A stretch of 64,000 nt of DNA. Source: Cordilura impudica. Taxonomy: Eukaryota > Arthropoda > Insecta > Diptera > Scathophagidae. Positions 30,433-41,008 of the stretch are shown here, piece after piece. Position 1 is the first letter of the stretch. The number at the start of each line of letters is the position of its first letter. A program made the position numbers and the translations under genes. The notes beneath the pieces are model-generated. The model saw only the letters and a list, made by a program, of their open reading frames with translations, was not told the origin of the DNA and did no database searches. The DNA lies in contig OY821521.1 of the NCBI GenBank assembly GCA_963682025.1, positions 120,576,020-120,640,019 of the forward strand, in the 5' to 3' direction.

Positions 30433-31390
30433 ATGTCCGAATTTATTGAATATATGAAAAGCGAACTAAATTTATTTGAATCACCACCAATTCAAGCAAA
30501 TATTATTAAAACTGAAGAAATATCATATAACCCAATTGCTTCATTATATAACTCTTCATCTATAGAGTTTATTAAATGGAAGTGGAGGTATTGTAAACAG
30601 CTTGCTTCATTCAATATCTAGAAATTGTACAGTCCATCTATATAAAAAAAATGTTTCACAACTTGATAATAACTATCATATTTAGAAACTTTACTAAATT
30701 ATGGAAATGACGCTACATTAACACATCTTGAATCATCAGGATGGTCGTAGATACGAAGAAAATTAATGGATTGATTGAAAAAGAAAAAAAGTTGAAATTT
30801 TGGAAAATTACATGTTGATATATTTAATCAACATAACTATGTACTTAATAATGTCGATATTAAACTATCATTAAACTTAGAAAAACCTTAGTTTTATATT
30901 TTAGAAACTGGAGAAAAAATTATTCGTTTATTAAAATTCATCAAGCTAATTTTTATATTAATCATCCAACTATCAATAATAATATATTATTAGGGCACCA
31001 TAATGCATTGCAATCATTACACATTCATCCAGGCAATCATTCATTAAGGATTGATAATTTAGATCTTGGACAATTACCTAATTTTTTAACTTTTGGTATG
31101 GTTTTTAAAAAAGCATATACTCGATATCGAAAGGAAAATCCATTTAATTTTCAACACTTTAATTTGCAAAGATTTTACTTGGTTGGTAACGGAGCACAAT
31201 TTCCAACCAATCGAATTTAACTATAACAATGATGGTGTAATAAGCACACGTGGTTATCAAACTCTATTTAAAGGAACTGGAATACATAATTTTGATAGAG
31301 GTAATCAGATCACTAATAATTCTCTATTCGTATTAAAGATCATTTTAGTGCACCAATTTCTGAAGCTATTTCCTGTTTAGTATATTGTAA
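30433..31390 (+). pseudogene. Maverick major capsid fragment, second copy
   Basis: It starts SEFIEYMKSELNLFESPP and keeps the 31093-31380 frame with LTFGMVFKKAY and NPFNFQHFNLQRF on its shifted companion frame 31008-31220. It is shorter than the first copy because of two small deletions. It is broken by stops and frameshifts. Confidence 0.72.
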
Positions 31391-31440
31391 AATTGATAGT
31401 ATATTGAAATTGACAAATCCAGTGTTATTATTCAATCACT

Positions 31441-31877
31441 ATGAATTCAGTTAAAATCAATCATTATATGAAATCGAACAGTACAACTAAAAATCATTTT
31501 AAAGGTGTCTTCGCTTCTGATCAACTATCTAAGAAAGCTGTTGCAGAACCATCATTCAGTATAGCAAACTCCGATCCATCATATAAACGAGGACAGCATT
31601 GGGTTGCGTTTTGTTTCCCAAAGAATAAGCTTGGTGAATTCTTTTGTCCAGTTGTCAACCTCCTATTAAACTTCTTATTAAATTTTTGAATAGAAATTCT
31701 AAATCGTATATTTATAACATAAAATATTCAATATTATGTGGATTTTATTGTTTTATATTCTTTATTTTAGATGTAAAAAAGTACAATTTTATAAAATTTT
31801 TAAATTTTTTTAATTATATAAACTTATTTTTAAATGGTGTATTAATAAGTGTTTTTAAAAATATTTTTTGGAAATAA
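31441..31877 (+). pseudogene. Maverick cysteine protease, second copy
   Basis: It has the same His region (GQHWVAFCF), the same frameshift, and the same CGFYC-containing continuation (31644-31877) as the first copy, so the frameshift predates the duplication. Confidence 0.72.
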
Positions 31878-32109
31878 TATTACAATAAAACATAAAATTA
31901 TTCATCTTTTTTTTTATTTCATCCTTTGCATTACTTAAAAAAAATCGTTTTAAGTTATGCTTTTGGTTTGTTAAACAATGTGGAAATATTTGTAATTACA
32001 ACCACCCTTTAATAAAAGCATCTCTAAGGCTACTGGTTTGGTTATAAGATATTTAAATGGTCTGGAAATCAATATTGAATATGAAAATTAATACTTGAAT
32101 ATTTAAAAA

Positions 32110-32468
32110 AAAAACAACTCTGTAAGTTTGTGGGGGTTTGTGATTTAGTTAAACAGTCATCGAACTTTGCGGGTTTGCTTACTAAAAAAGTGATGTCAAT
32201 AGCAAATACATATGCACTTGCATATTAAAAAAAAAAAAAAAACAACTCTATAGGTTTGTCGGGGTTTGTGATTTTGCTAAAAAAAAAAACCAGAGTTGCC
32301 AATCTTAAAAAGCTTGATGCCCAAGTTTGTACTAGAAATGTGCTCTATAAACGGCATAAATATACTACTAACGTGCGTGCCGATAGCCTCGAAAAAATTG
32401 CCTCGAATTTTAAATATATAATGTATTCCAATACTTTGGTAGTGGATTCTTCTGTTTGGGATCTCTAA
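32110..32468 (+). pseudogene. Unidentified ORF fragment, second copy
   Basis: The counterpart of 28012-28343, with RVANLKKLDAQVCTRN and the same stop after SSVWDL. It is kept open through 32256-32468. Confidence 0.3.
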
Positions 32469-34913
32469 TTCAAACACGATTAAACCTTAAATAAATATTA
32501 AAATTTTATTGGGATTTATTGGGACTGGAATATTCCAAGGAGGATTCCAGCAAAATAGGGTTCGACATCATGGGGCATTAAACCTAAGGGTCAGGCGAAC
32601 CTAAACAGCCTTCCGTTCAAAATTCAATCGTAACATTTCTGGGCAAACTGAGAATCTTTATTTAATAAATAAATTATTATTTGACATATATTCACGTCCT
32701 CTGTAAACGATGGGATATGTTCAATGATTATTGTCTTATTTTTTGTGTAGATTTTGCGTATTTATTGGTACTGAGATATTCCAATACACATGACTCACTA
32801 CCTGACTTGTTTTTTTTTGTTTTTTTTATATAATTTTAACCTTACTTAAACTTTCTATATATTTATTCTTAGTCTATATATATATATGTGTATTTTTTTT
32901 TTTACTTTATTTTAACATTTTCATACCATTAAAAAATTTTACTTGTAAACTTCACATTCAGCTCTTTTATATTCTTTTCACAGATTTGTTTTCATATATG
33001 TGCAATTTCAAACCAGAACTTTTACAAATTATTCAAACTTAATTTCGTTTTCAAATATTTTACATAGAATTTGATACACTACCATGTTCTAGCTTGGTTT
33101 TACACACTGATAGCAGTGTTGTTGCTCTATGTGACTTTTTTGGTCTTTTTGGTTGTTCGACTATAAACGTAACAAAAATTACAATACAATAGCAGAGTAC
33201 CTGACGTATCCACGGGATTACCACACTTCTCTGGCGGATTCGGGAACACCGGAACACTCAGCACCTACTCCACTCGCTGTCATTCTTATTTTTTTTCCGT
33301 AGCCCTCTTTCGAATAATATTTTGGGGTCACCGCCAGGTTTTAAAATTTTTTTTTCACTGTTTATTTTCACTCTTGACTCTTCACTCAACAACCGAGCCT
33401 TCACACTAGACTATACACAAGTAATAAACTTCGCCTTACAAATTTGACTAGGCACAATATACGTTTGACTTCTTCAGTCAACATATAACTTCTCACTCTT
33501 ATTAATTTATCCCTGCATCGACTTCGCTTTTTCTAAGTTGCTGTTTTTTTCCATTATTCCAGATACTGTATACTTCAACGTAACTTTTTTTTTATACATT
33601 ATATATTTTTACTTTAGCGCCACAATCTCCATCTTTTATTTTCTATATCATCCTATCTTTTGTTAACATTCCCGCCAAAACTCCTTTTATTTTGTAAATA
33701 AATTTGGCTCCATATAACTTACATTTCTTCGTATTTTGAATCTTTCTTCCCTTGACACTATATTTTCTGCATGTTATCTAGAACCTTCCTTTTTGATAAC
33801 CAAAGAAAATAAATATCTTTCTTTTCACTTCATCCCACATGTCCAAATCCTCCCTTTTCCACACCAACCTATCCTGTACAATACCAGGCGAGTATAAAAA
33901 CTTGTAGGTTCATTCACTTTACATTGTTTTAATATTTTTCAAATTATCCGCTACGATTTTACTACTAACTTTGTTTACCTTTTTTTTTTGTTTTACTACA
34001 AGACCCTATGATCTTACACATTTTCCTCGTGTTGCCAATTATAATATCAGTTCGCCGTGCTATTCAATACACACTGGCAACTACCTTTTTCTGTCATTGA
34101 TAAAACCACACCACATACATATGTAAATATAAATTTTCCATTCGTATTTCCATTCTCTTTTTTCCCTTTTCAGGTTTTCCGATGCACTTCTTTGGACTTT
34201 GGACAGGATGTCTACCTTCCGGGTGAGTATTTTATATCGGATACAAGAAAGGTTGTAGCCCCTTTTATTTTACTAATGTTCTGTCTCCTCTTCTATTTTC
34301 AGCTTTACTATCTCCCACATATTATCACATACATATGCGTAAATCAACGAATTAATGCATTTCATTTTTTCTCTATTTCCTTGCAGATTTACCTTCATTC
34401 TGGTCCACATCATTGGATCAATGTTTCAGGTAAGTATTTAACACAAGGCAACGTATCGTCCCAAAATTTTTTTTTACACTTTTTCACTAATTTTCCTTCT
34501 CTCTATTTTCAGGGTTAAACCCAAAAATGAGCATGATGGGGTAAACTGCGGTGTCGCTCTGCCGCATAATCCAGGTTTACCCACCAAAAATTAAATTTAT
34601 AAGAACCAGGACATGGGGTAGGAGTAGGTTCGCTCCAAGCAAGTTTTAGGAACCCCCTCCTTGAAAAGTTAGGGACATCAGCACAATAAAAAAAACTAAC
34701 CTAAAACTAACAAAAAAAAAAACACAATACTAAAAAAAAAATACTAACTCAACAAAAAAATAGCTAAAACGTGTTTGGGACTGGATGTTTCGCCCGATCC
34801 TTGGGTGGAACATCCACTCCCTCATCATTGACATGGGGACTGGGTTTTTCGCCCGATCCATGGGTGGACAAAGCACCCGGAAACCCTTCGCGGCTCTTCC
34901 TTAAGGCTCCGCC

Positions 34914-34956
34914 ACGCAAAATTTTTCTTTGTCATTGACTTAGAAAAATTTTGCGT
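34914..34956. repeat. 15 bp stem hairpin near LTR end
   Basis: ACGCAAAATTTTTCT and its exact inverse AGAAAAATTTTGCGT surround a 13 nt loop. It lies 18 bp inside the LTR edge. The counterpart at 59992-60034 is also paired. It could be a U3 structural or regulatory element. Confidence 0.7.
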
Positions 34957-34974
34957 GCCTATCCCACCGCAACA

Positions 34975-36240
34975 AAACTCCGGTTTATTTGGGTTCCACT
35001 CGAATGGAACGGTGTGCGGGTTACTTTAGCTGCTATGACCAGCCGCTCAACGTGGGGAACTCTCACACCCCGAGACTACGAGCTTCGCGTTCTACCTGAG
35101 TTAGCCGGGCAAAAACTTAGCACCAGGTAAGTTACAGTTCTAAAACGTGGGGAACTCCCACACCCTGACACAGAGTCTCATCCATATTTTCTCTTTTCAG
35201 CTACCTCATTATACACCTATACCATCACATCTTACTCTATACCGGAATCCTTATCACAACCATCAATGAACAGCAACCGACTTTTGCATTTTTCCCAGGT
35301 AAGAAAAAGCATAGTGGAACCCCATAGCTAATCCAATATTTATTCTAACTATTTGTTTTTCTTGTAATTGGTTCCTGACCAATTGGGCACTGAAATGTGT
35401 TGATTAAACGAATGCCTACAAAAAGCTTTTGAGGCCACACCACTTTTCTCTTCACATTAATTTTTACATTCTAAATCTCAAAATAATTTCAGCTCTTCTG
35501 CTAATTCGGGTAACGCCTCTAACTCCTACTGGATCATCTTCGCCGTTCATTATCCGATGGACTAATCTCTACAATACTTTTATTTATAAAAGATTTAGAG
35601 ATCCATAATGATCCTCACATCAGTTTTACGGGAAGTAATCTACACTTTACTGTAACCTAAAAAAAATTTTTACTTTGTGTCGCCTTTATTTCTTTCCCAG
35701 GTTTTCCGGACCATATTTTTCTAAAAAAAACTGGACAACACAGGACAAGAATCTTATCCTATTATTGCACTAAACCTCAACCAAAAAAAAAAACTGGGCA
35801 TCACAATTACAAGTAAAAATTTCACATCACTAATTTGGTCATTTTCTTCCTAAAACTAATTGCACGAGAGATGGTTTATGGATACTGTTATCATAAGGTA
35901 AGTATAATTGGTGGTATAATTATGTATTATTAGGTCTTTATGTCAGGTTCTACGGTCGCATATTTTCATCACAGATTTTTAAATTTAAATTGCACTATAA
36001 GATTGCTTTATTACATATTAGGACATACACGAAAAAGTATAATTACATTCTAGATTGTAAAAATCTCCAAAATAATTAAAAGTTTCTTATATCCTAATAT
36101 TGCACATATTCATTAAGTAAACTTAACTTTCTAAATATCGTAATCTTCATAGCCAATTTAAACTTTTATATCTTTGACGTGATAAATGCCTATTGTTTTT
36201 CTCTGTAGCGTTTCTAACTCATACATGTTGTTACCTACAG
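34975..36240. other. Gypsy internal 3' region, non-coding, with plus-strand splice-like sites
   Basis: Between the 3' LTR and the tail of the non-LTR insertion. There are no gypsy ORFs and no clear polypurine tract next to the LTR. It holds a repeated CGTGGGGAACTCYCACACCC pair (about 35054 and 35147) and plus-strand consensus sites: donor CAG|GTAAGT at 35126, acceptor at 35200, donor CCCAG|GTAAGA at 35298, acceptors at 35492 and 35700, and donor AAG|GTAAGT at 35897. Confidence 0.5.
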
Positions 36241-36782
36241 GTCGGACCACTCTATTTATTTTATTTTATTTTATTTATTTATTTACATTGATATCACACA
36301 CAACGAGATATACATCTTTTTAGTTAAAGTGTGTGATCTTATATTGACATACATACATTGATTTGTTAGGTTGTACTTTAAAATAGTAAAAAAAAAACAT
36401 AAAATAAAATTAATAATACATTAGCAATTAGCAAAAGCATTACACACTAGAATTTACAAAATTAAAACAGTATGGAACGTTATATTTAAAAACTTGAAAA
36501 TAAAATATTTTAAAAACTTGAAAATAAAATATTTTTAAATTGTGTAGCGTTGCCAATTAGTTGGGTGCTGGAGGGCAATGAGTTCCAAAGACGCACAGAG
36601 TTAATAAAAAATTGCCAATCAGATATAAGACTATGGTGTCGAACATGAATAAGTTTCATTCCCCTGTTTGATCGGGCAAATCGAAGACGACTGTATAAAT
36701 AATTTGGCTCTTTGGTATATATTATCTTATGTAAGAATATTAATGATTTAATTTTTAACAGATCATCAAAGCATACGCCATA

Positions 36783-39295
36783 TTAGGTTTTTGAATAAGG
36801 TGATGTTCCATCATATCTTTTTATGCAATAGACGTATTTCAGTACAGCATTATAAGCAGCTTTTAAGTTGGTTCTACTACGAGCATCACAGCTAGCGAAT
36901 ATTTCACATCCGTACAGCAGTTTAGGCATGACAAAGGTTTTAGCAAGAAGTTCGCGAGTCTTCACCGGAGTAAGGTGCTGATTGGGGTATAATGTTCGCA
37001 GCATAGCAAATATACTTCCAGTAACAGCATTTATATGTGTATTCCATTTGAGGGAATTGTTGAAAATTATTCCAAGATTTTTTGTTGATTCCACGAATTC
37101 AATGGTTTGATCACTTAATATAACAGAAATGTCAGGTGGGATGTTCTGTTTTCTTTTTGATATTATAAGGCATTTTGACTTTTTAGGGTTAAGACGGAGA
37201 CTCTTTTAAGATCGTCATTAAGCTTAGATGAGCAGTCATGAATCGAGGCGCCCAAATTACTAATGTATATTTGGACATCATCAGCATATAAATGAATTTT
37301 GCAGTGAGAAAGTTGTTGAGGTAGATCATTGATGTACAAAGAAAATAAGAGAGGACCCAAAATAGAACCTTGTGGTATACCATTAGGTACTGGCAATGGA
37401 ATTGATGTTGAGTCATTCACGGTCACTGATTGAATTCGTCCTGAAAGATATGTCGCTATTAGCAAGACAGCAGTCCTGGAAAAGTTAAAAAATGCCGAGA
37501 GTTTGCTACAAAGAGTTTTATGATTGACACAATCAAAAGCCTTAGAATGGTCCAGCAATACAAGAAACGTAGTATAGCCAATATCAATATTTTTTCTAAT
37601 GTCCTCAGATACATTTAAGAGTGCAGTGACACAGCTATGTTTTGGTCTAAAACCTGATTGGTTATCATTGAGGAGACCACGATCGGTCAAGTATCTCATC
37701 ATCTGAAGGTGCAAGATTCGTTCAAATACCTTGGAAAAATAGGGAAGTATTACAATTGGTCTATACTCAGTTTTCGATTTTGGAACCGGAATAATTTTGG
37801 CGTATTTCCAGCAACTCGGAAAACAACTGGTAGTTATGATTGTATTGAAGATATGAGTGATAACATGTATTAATTTTGGTAGCAACAATTTTATAAATTT
37901 TGGATCAATGAGATCTAATCCGACAGCATTTGACTTAACAGATAAGCAACACGATAGGACATCAGGTTGGATTACACACGAAAATTCAAATTGAGAAGTT
38001 GTTTGTATAGGTAATGGTACCATTTCCTCGTTTGTGCGTGCGACTGCATTATCTTGAGTTGCAGTAAATGATGTAGTAGGAATACTAACGAACAGTTCAT
38101 TTAATTTATTGACATCTAAGTTGTTAACTGTTGTGCTTTTAATTCCTATTCCTATCTCCTTAATTGTTTGCCATTTCTTCTTTGAGTCTATCGCTGACCG
38201 AAAGCGTCTTGCATAATAGCTCGACTTTGCGTCTCTTATACTTTTTGTGACATTACGTCGCGCAATACGATATTCCTCATGAAGATCGGATGTTCTGAAT
38301 CTCTTCCAGCGTGCATATAGCTTATCTCGAAGATTAATTTGGTTTTTTATGGAAGAGGTGAACCAGCAATTTTTTCTTTTATCTCCACGACAATTACGTG
38401 TGGGAACAGTAAGCTCAAACATTTGGTGCAAATTACTATTTAAAAAATGTAGTTGTTCTTCGGCAGAGGCCATGTAATAAATACTGCTCCAGTCAATACA
38501 GTTGAAGTACTCATCCAATTGATACAAATTGATGTTACGGAAATCCCGATATCTGTAAGGGGTTTTGGTTTCATACAATGTGAAGTTGAATGATAAATAA
38601 ATGAGGTCATGTTTAGAGAAACAGGGCACGCAAAGTTGATCAAATACCAATAAATTTGAAGGATTACTTATAATAAAAATGTCAAGCAACGAATTAGTTA
38701 TAGATGTATAATAAGTAGGATTTACAGTGTTGACGATATATAATCCAATTGACATGAGGGATTGCAACATGTCCGAACCAGCCAGAATATTTGAATTAAA
38801 ATCGCTAGCGATAACAACATCATTGTACTGTATGGTAAGGGTTTCAAGAAGGTTTAAAAAAGATTCATATGGAATTTGTTTGTTAGGTCTGTAGGTACAA
38901 CCCAATAGTAATTTACTTTCACGTGAGATAATTTCAACAAATAAATATTCTATTTTGTCGTCCGCCTTTGATGAGCAAATAAATTTTGTACAAATATGAT
39001 TTTTAATGTAAATAGCAACACCACCTCCGTGTTTTAGTCTATCATTTCTTAATAATTTATAGCCTTTGGCAGCAACCATTCCATCAGTTACACTTTCGTT
39101 ATACCAAGTTTATGATATACACACGATATCCACATCAGATTCCTCAAATAAATATCGGAACTCATCCATTTTATTGACCAAACTTTGTGCATTAATATGG
39201 CATATGTTCAAACCATTACGCTGTTTTGTTAAAACTCGGATCATATTTTTAGTACTGTCATTAGAACTCAACCCAGTATTAAATGTTTGTGACAT
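36783..39295 (-). pseudogene. Non-LTR ORF2: endonuclease and RT (stop at catalytic Glu, frameshift)
   Basis: 39295-39110 begins the endonuclease (LNICHINAQSLVNKMDEF, VDIVCIS) and ends at a TAA (39110-39112) exactly where SETW-type enzymes have the catalytic Glu; the frame then continues TWYNESV into 39079-37163. That long part has GGGVAIYIKN, LGCTYRP, a VIASDFNSN-type motif and SKHDLIYL, then RT motifs YRPIVILPYFSKVFERIL, LLDHSKAFDCVNH, GIPQGSILGPLLFSLYIND and HLYADDVQIY. A frameshift near 37163 leads to 37094-36783 (TKNLGIIFNNSLKWNTHIN). There is no RNase H. It resembles CR1-group enzymes. It is dead because of the stop and the frameshift. Confidence 0.85.
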
Positions 39296-39495
39296 TAAAA
39301 TGTATTAAAAATAATAATAATAGGGCAACGCTACGAGTATTAGGAGGATAAAAGTTACAATTCATATTACAATTTTGTTTTAATAATGTAAGCATACTTA
39401 TACGTATAACACAAGAATTATAAGAGACTTTGTACAATACAAGTGCTTGGAAAGGTAAAAATAACATTAAGAATAGCAATACATCAGTTAAAATC

Positions 39496-40446
39496 CTATT
39501 GTATATCATTTTGATGCGGTTCATTACGATTATAAGGCAGAAAAAACTGATTTAGTTCATTAATGTCTTCAATTCGTTTAGGTTCCTGGTTAGTAGAGAC
39601 TTTTATGTAGACTAGTCCACGCAATGTAAAAGCAGATAGTAAACGATTCTGCTTACGTAAATCAATCGCTGTCTGAAATATTTTGAAATTTGTTGATGTT
39701 AAGTTTTCATTAAGAAAGACTTTCCTATTGCAGTTTTTTTCAGAATTAAATCCAATATGACGCAGACATAGATGAGACTGAGAGTTTTTTCTAAAATGTG
39801 CTAGTGATTTCAGAACAAAATTTTTGTCGTAAGGCGACATAAGTTTCACAAGTATAACCGCATCAGGCGAGTTTAATTCTTTATTGTTCCTGTTCTGTAG
39901 ACGAAAAATGGATTTGTATGCAGGTGTTGATATATTTAATACATAACATATGTTATCAAAAAGTTCATTTAGGTTCTCATTAGCCTTGTATGGAATACCA
40001 TTCATTCTAAGATCACACGAAACAGCTATATTTTCCTGGCGTTGAATTTGAGATTTTAATGTTTTTATTTCTGTTTGAAGCAGTTTAATTTCGGTACAAC
40101 CTGCTTCAAGCTCAGTAACTCTCTCACTTACGTTATGAATTTCACTCATTATATCAACAATACGTTTATCAAGCTCATTTAAGAGTCTATTTTCAACAGT
40201 ATTTATCTTTAATTCAACTTCACTTATTTTCTCGTTCATCTGAGATAGAATTCTAGCCTCACTCTCTTGTATGGATGACGCAATTTTCGTTGTTATTAAC
40301 TGGTACTGTTTCTCAAATCTTTTATCCATAAGTTCCATTAAACGAGTTGGAGAAAGTGTTAATCGCGCACTTTTTGCGTCATTGTTAAGTGGTGAAACAT
40401 TTTCCCTTTTATTTTTAGTGCTGATATTGTTATTGTTATCCATCAT
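39496..40446 (-). CDS. Non-LTR ORF1 (coiled coil plus RRM-like), unit A
   Basis: 316 residues, open. Residues about 30-150 are rich in heptad-like Leu/Ile/Glu/Lys (KISEVELKINTVENRLLNEL, VTELEAGCTEIKLLQTEI), suggesting a coiled coil. Residues about 155-300 contain CDLRMNGIPYKANENLNELF and AYKSIFRLQNRN, similar in layout to the L1/CR1 ORF1 RRM and C-terminal domains and to insect FP-like ORF1s. It would bind element RNA. It ends 200 bp before ORF2. The frame is kept in all three units. Confidence 0.75.
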   Translation of the reverse strand: MMDNNNNISTKNKRENVSPLNNDAKSARLTLSPTRLMELMDKRFEKQYQLITTKIASSIQESEARILSQMNEKISEVELKINTVENRLLNELDKRIVDIMSEIHNVSERVTELEAGCTEIKLLQTEIKTLKSQIQRQENIAVSCDLRMNGIPYKANENLNELFDNICYVLNISTPAYKSIFRLQNRNNKELNSPDAVILVKLMSPYDKNFVLKSLAHFRKNSQSHLCLRHIGFNSEKNCNRKVFLNENLTSTNFKIFQTAIDLRKQNRLLSAFTLRGLVYIKVSTNQEPKRIEDINELNQFFLPYNRNEPHQNDIQ

Positions 40447-41008
40447 TTTTATTTATTTTTAATGTATGTAATTACGAGTTGTGTTGATATTTGTTTTATT
40501 ATTTTTTATTTTAGTTTTTAGATTTAAGATTTTAAGTTGTAAACGTGGGGTTAAGTGTATTATATTTTGTGAGTACTACTTACCACTAGATGGCGATATA
40601 ATATTTTTCATATATTAGCTACTTATATTAACGACTGTGATTATTTATAGCAACAGCTGACTGTTTGAGTGGTTTTAATAATATTTAATTCTTAGTACTC
40701 CGAATTTATTTTTAATTTAATTTAAAATGTATTTATTTCATAAAACACAATAACTACTGTGATGACAGTATTCCACAACTGCAATGGACACTCTCGACTA
40801 TGAATTATAAAAAGAATTAACTTTGGTAAAGCCTTTTTAATGTTTATTTAAAACAATTATTCACAGCGATCTCAAAAACACGACTTGTTTGTCTACATTT
40901 CAAAAACTTTTTGCAAAATTTTGCGTTTATATTTTATTCAAAATTACTCGATATCGTGTTTCTGCGGTAAACTTCTTGGCCTGGGGTAAATGTAACAACC
41001 CTTGCTCG

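Larger units (their letters stand above)
29308..32783. repeat. Second copy of the 25091-28676 Maverick block, inside the LTR
   Basis: It begins within GAAAAACCATTTCAATGC (as at 25091) and stops after ACTGAGATATTCCA (as at 28676), then re-enters the LTR at ATACACATGACTCAC. The block is very similar overall but lacks two short segments of the first copy (about 26350-26410 and 26850-26895). It appears to be a duplication of sequence lying just outside the LTR element. Confidence 0.8.
28771..34974 (-). repeat. 3' LTR, interrupted by a Maverick block
   Basis: 28771-29307 matches 56913-57410, and 32784-34974 matches 57931-60052, both nearly base for base by eye. The LTR section corresponding to 57411-57930 is missing and replaced by 29308-32783. 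The ends TGTT...AACA are intact. Plus-strand splice-like sites (see the finding on splice sites) are conserved between the two LTRs. Confidence 0.75.
36250..40680 (-). mobile_element. CR1/Jockey-group non-LTR retrotransposon (longest copy)
   Basis: The minus-strand order is 5' UTR, ORF1 (40446-39496), ORF2 (39295 to 36783 in pieces), 3' UTR, and an (AAATA/AAAAT)n tail at about 36250-36290. It is inserted in the gypsy element downstream of integrase. The 5' limit is uncertain (40600-40870). Its 5' half recurs twice more in the tandem array. Confidence 0.75.

Noticed and set aside
34057..34518. Plus-strand open frame of 153 codons in the 3' LTR (and 59137-59673 in the 5' LTR)
   Set aside because: It crosses several consensus acceptors and donors, is very Phe/Ser/Pro-rich from pyrimidine tracts, and has no recognisable domain. 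It is better explained as intron/exon sequence or chance.
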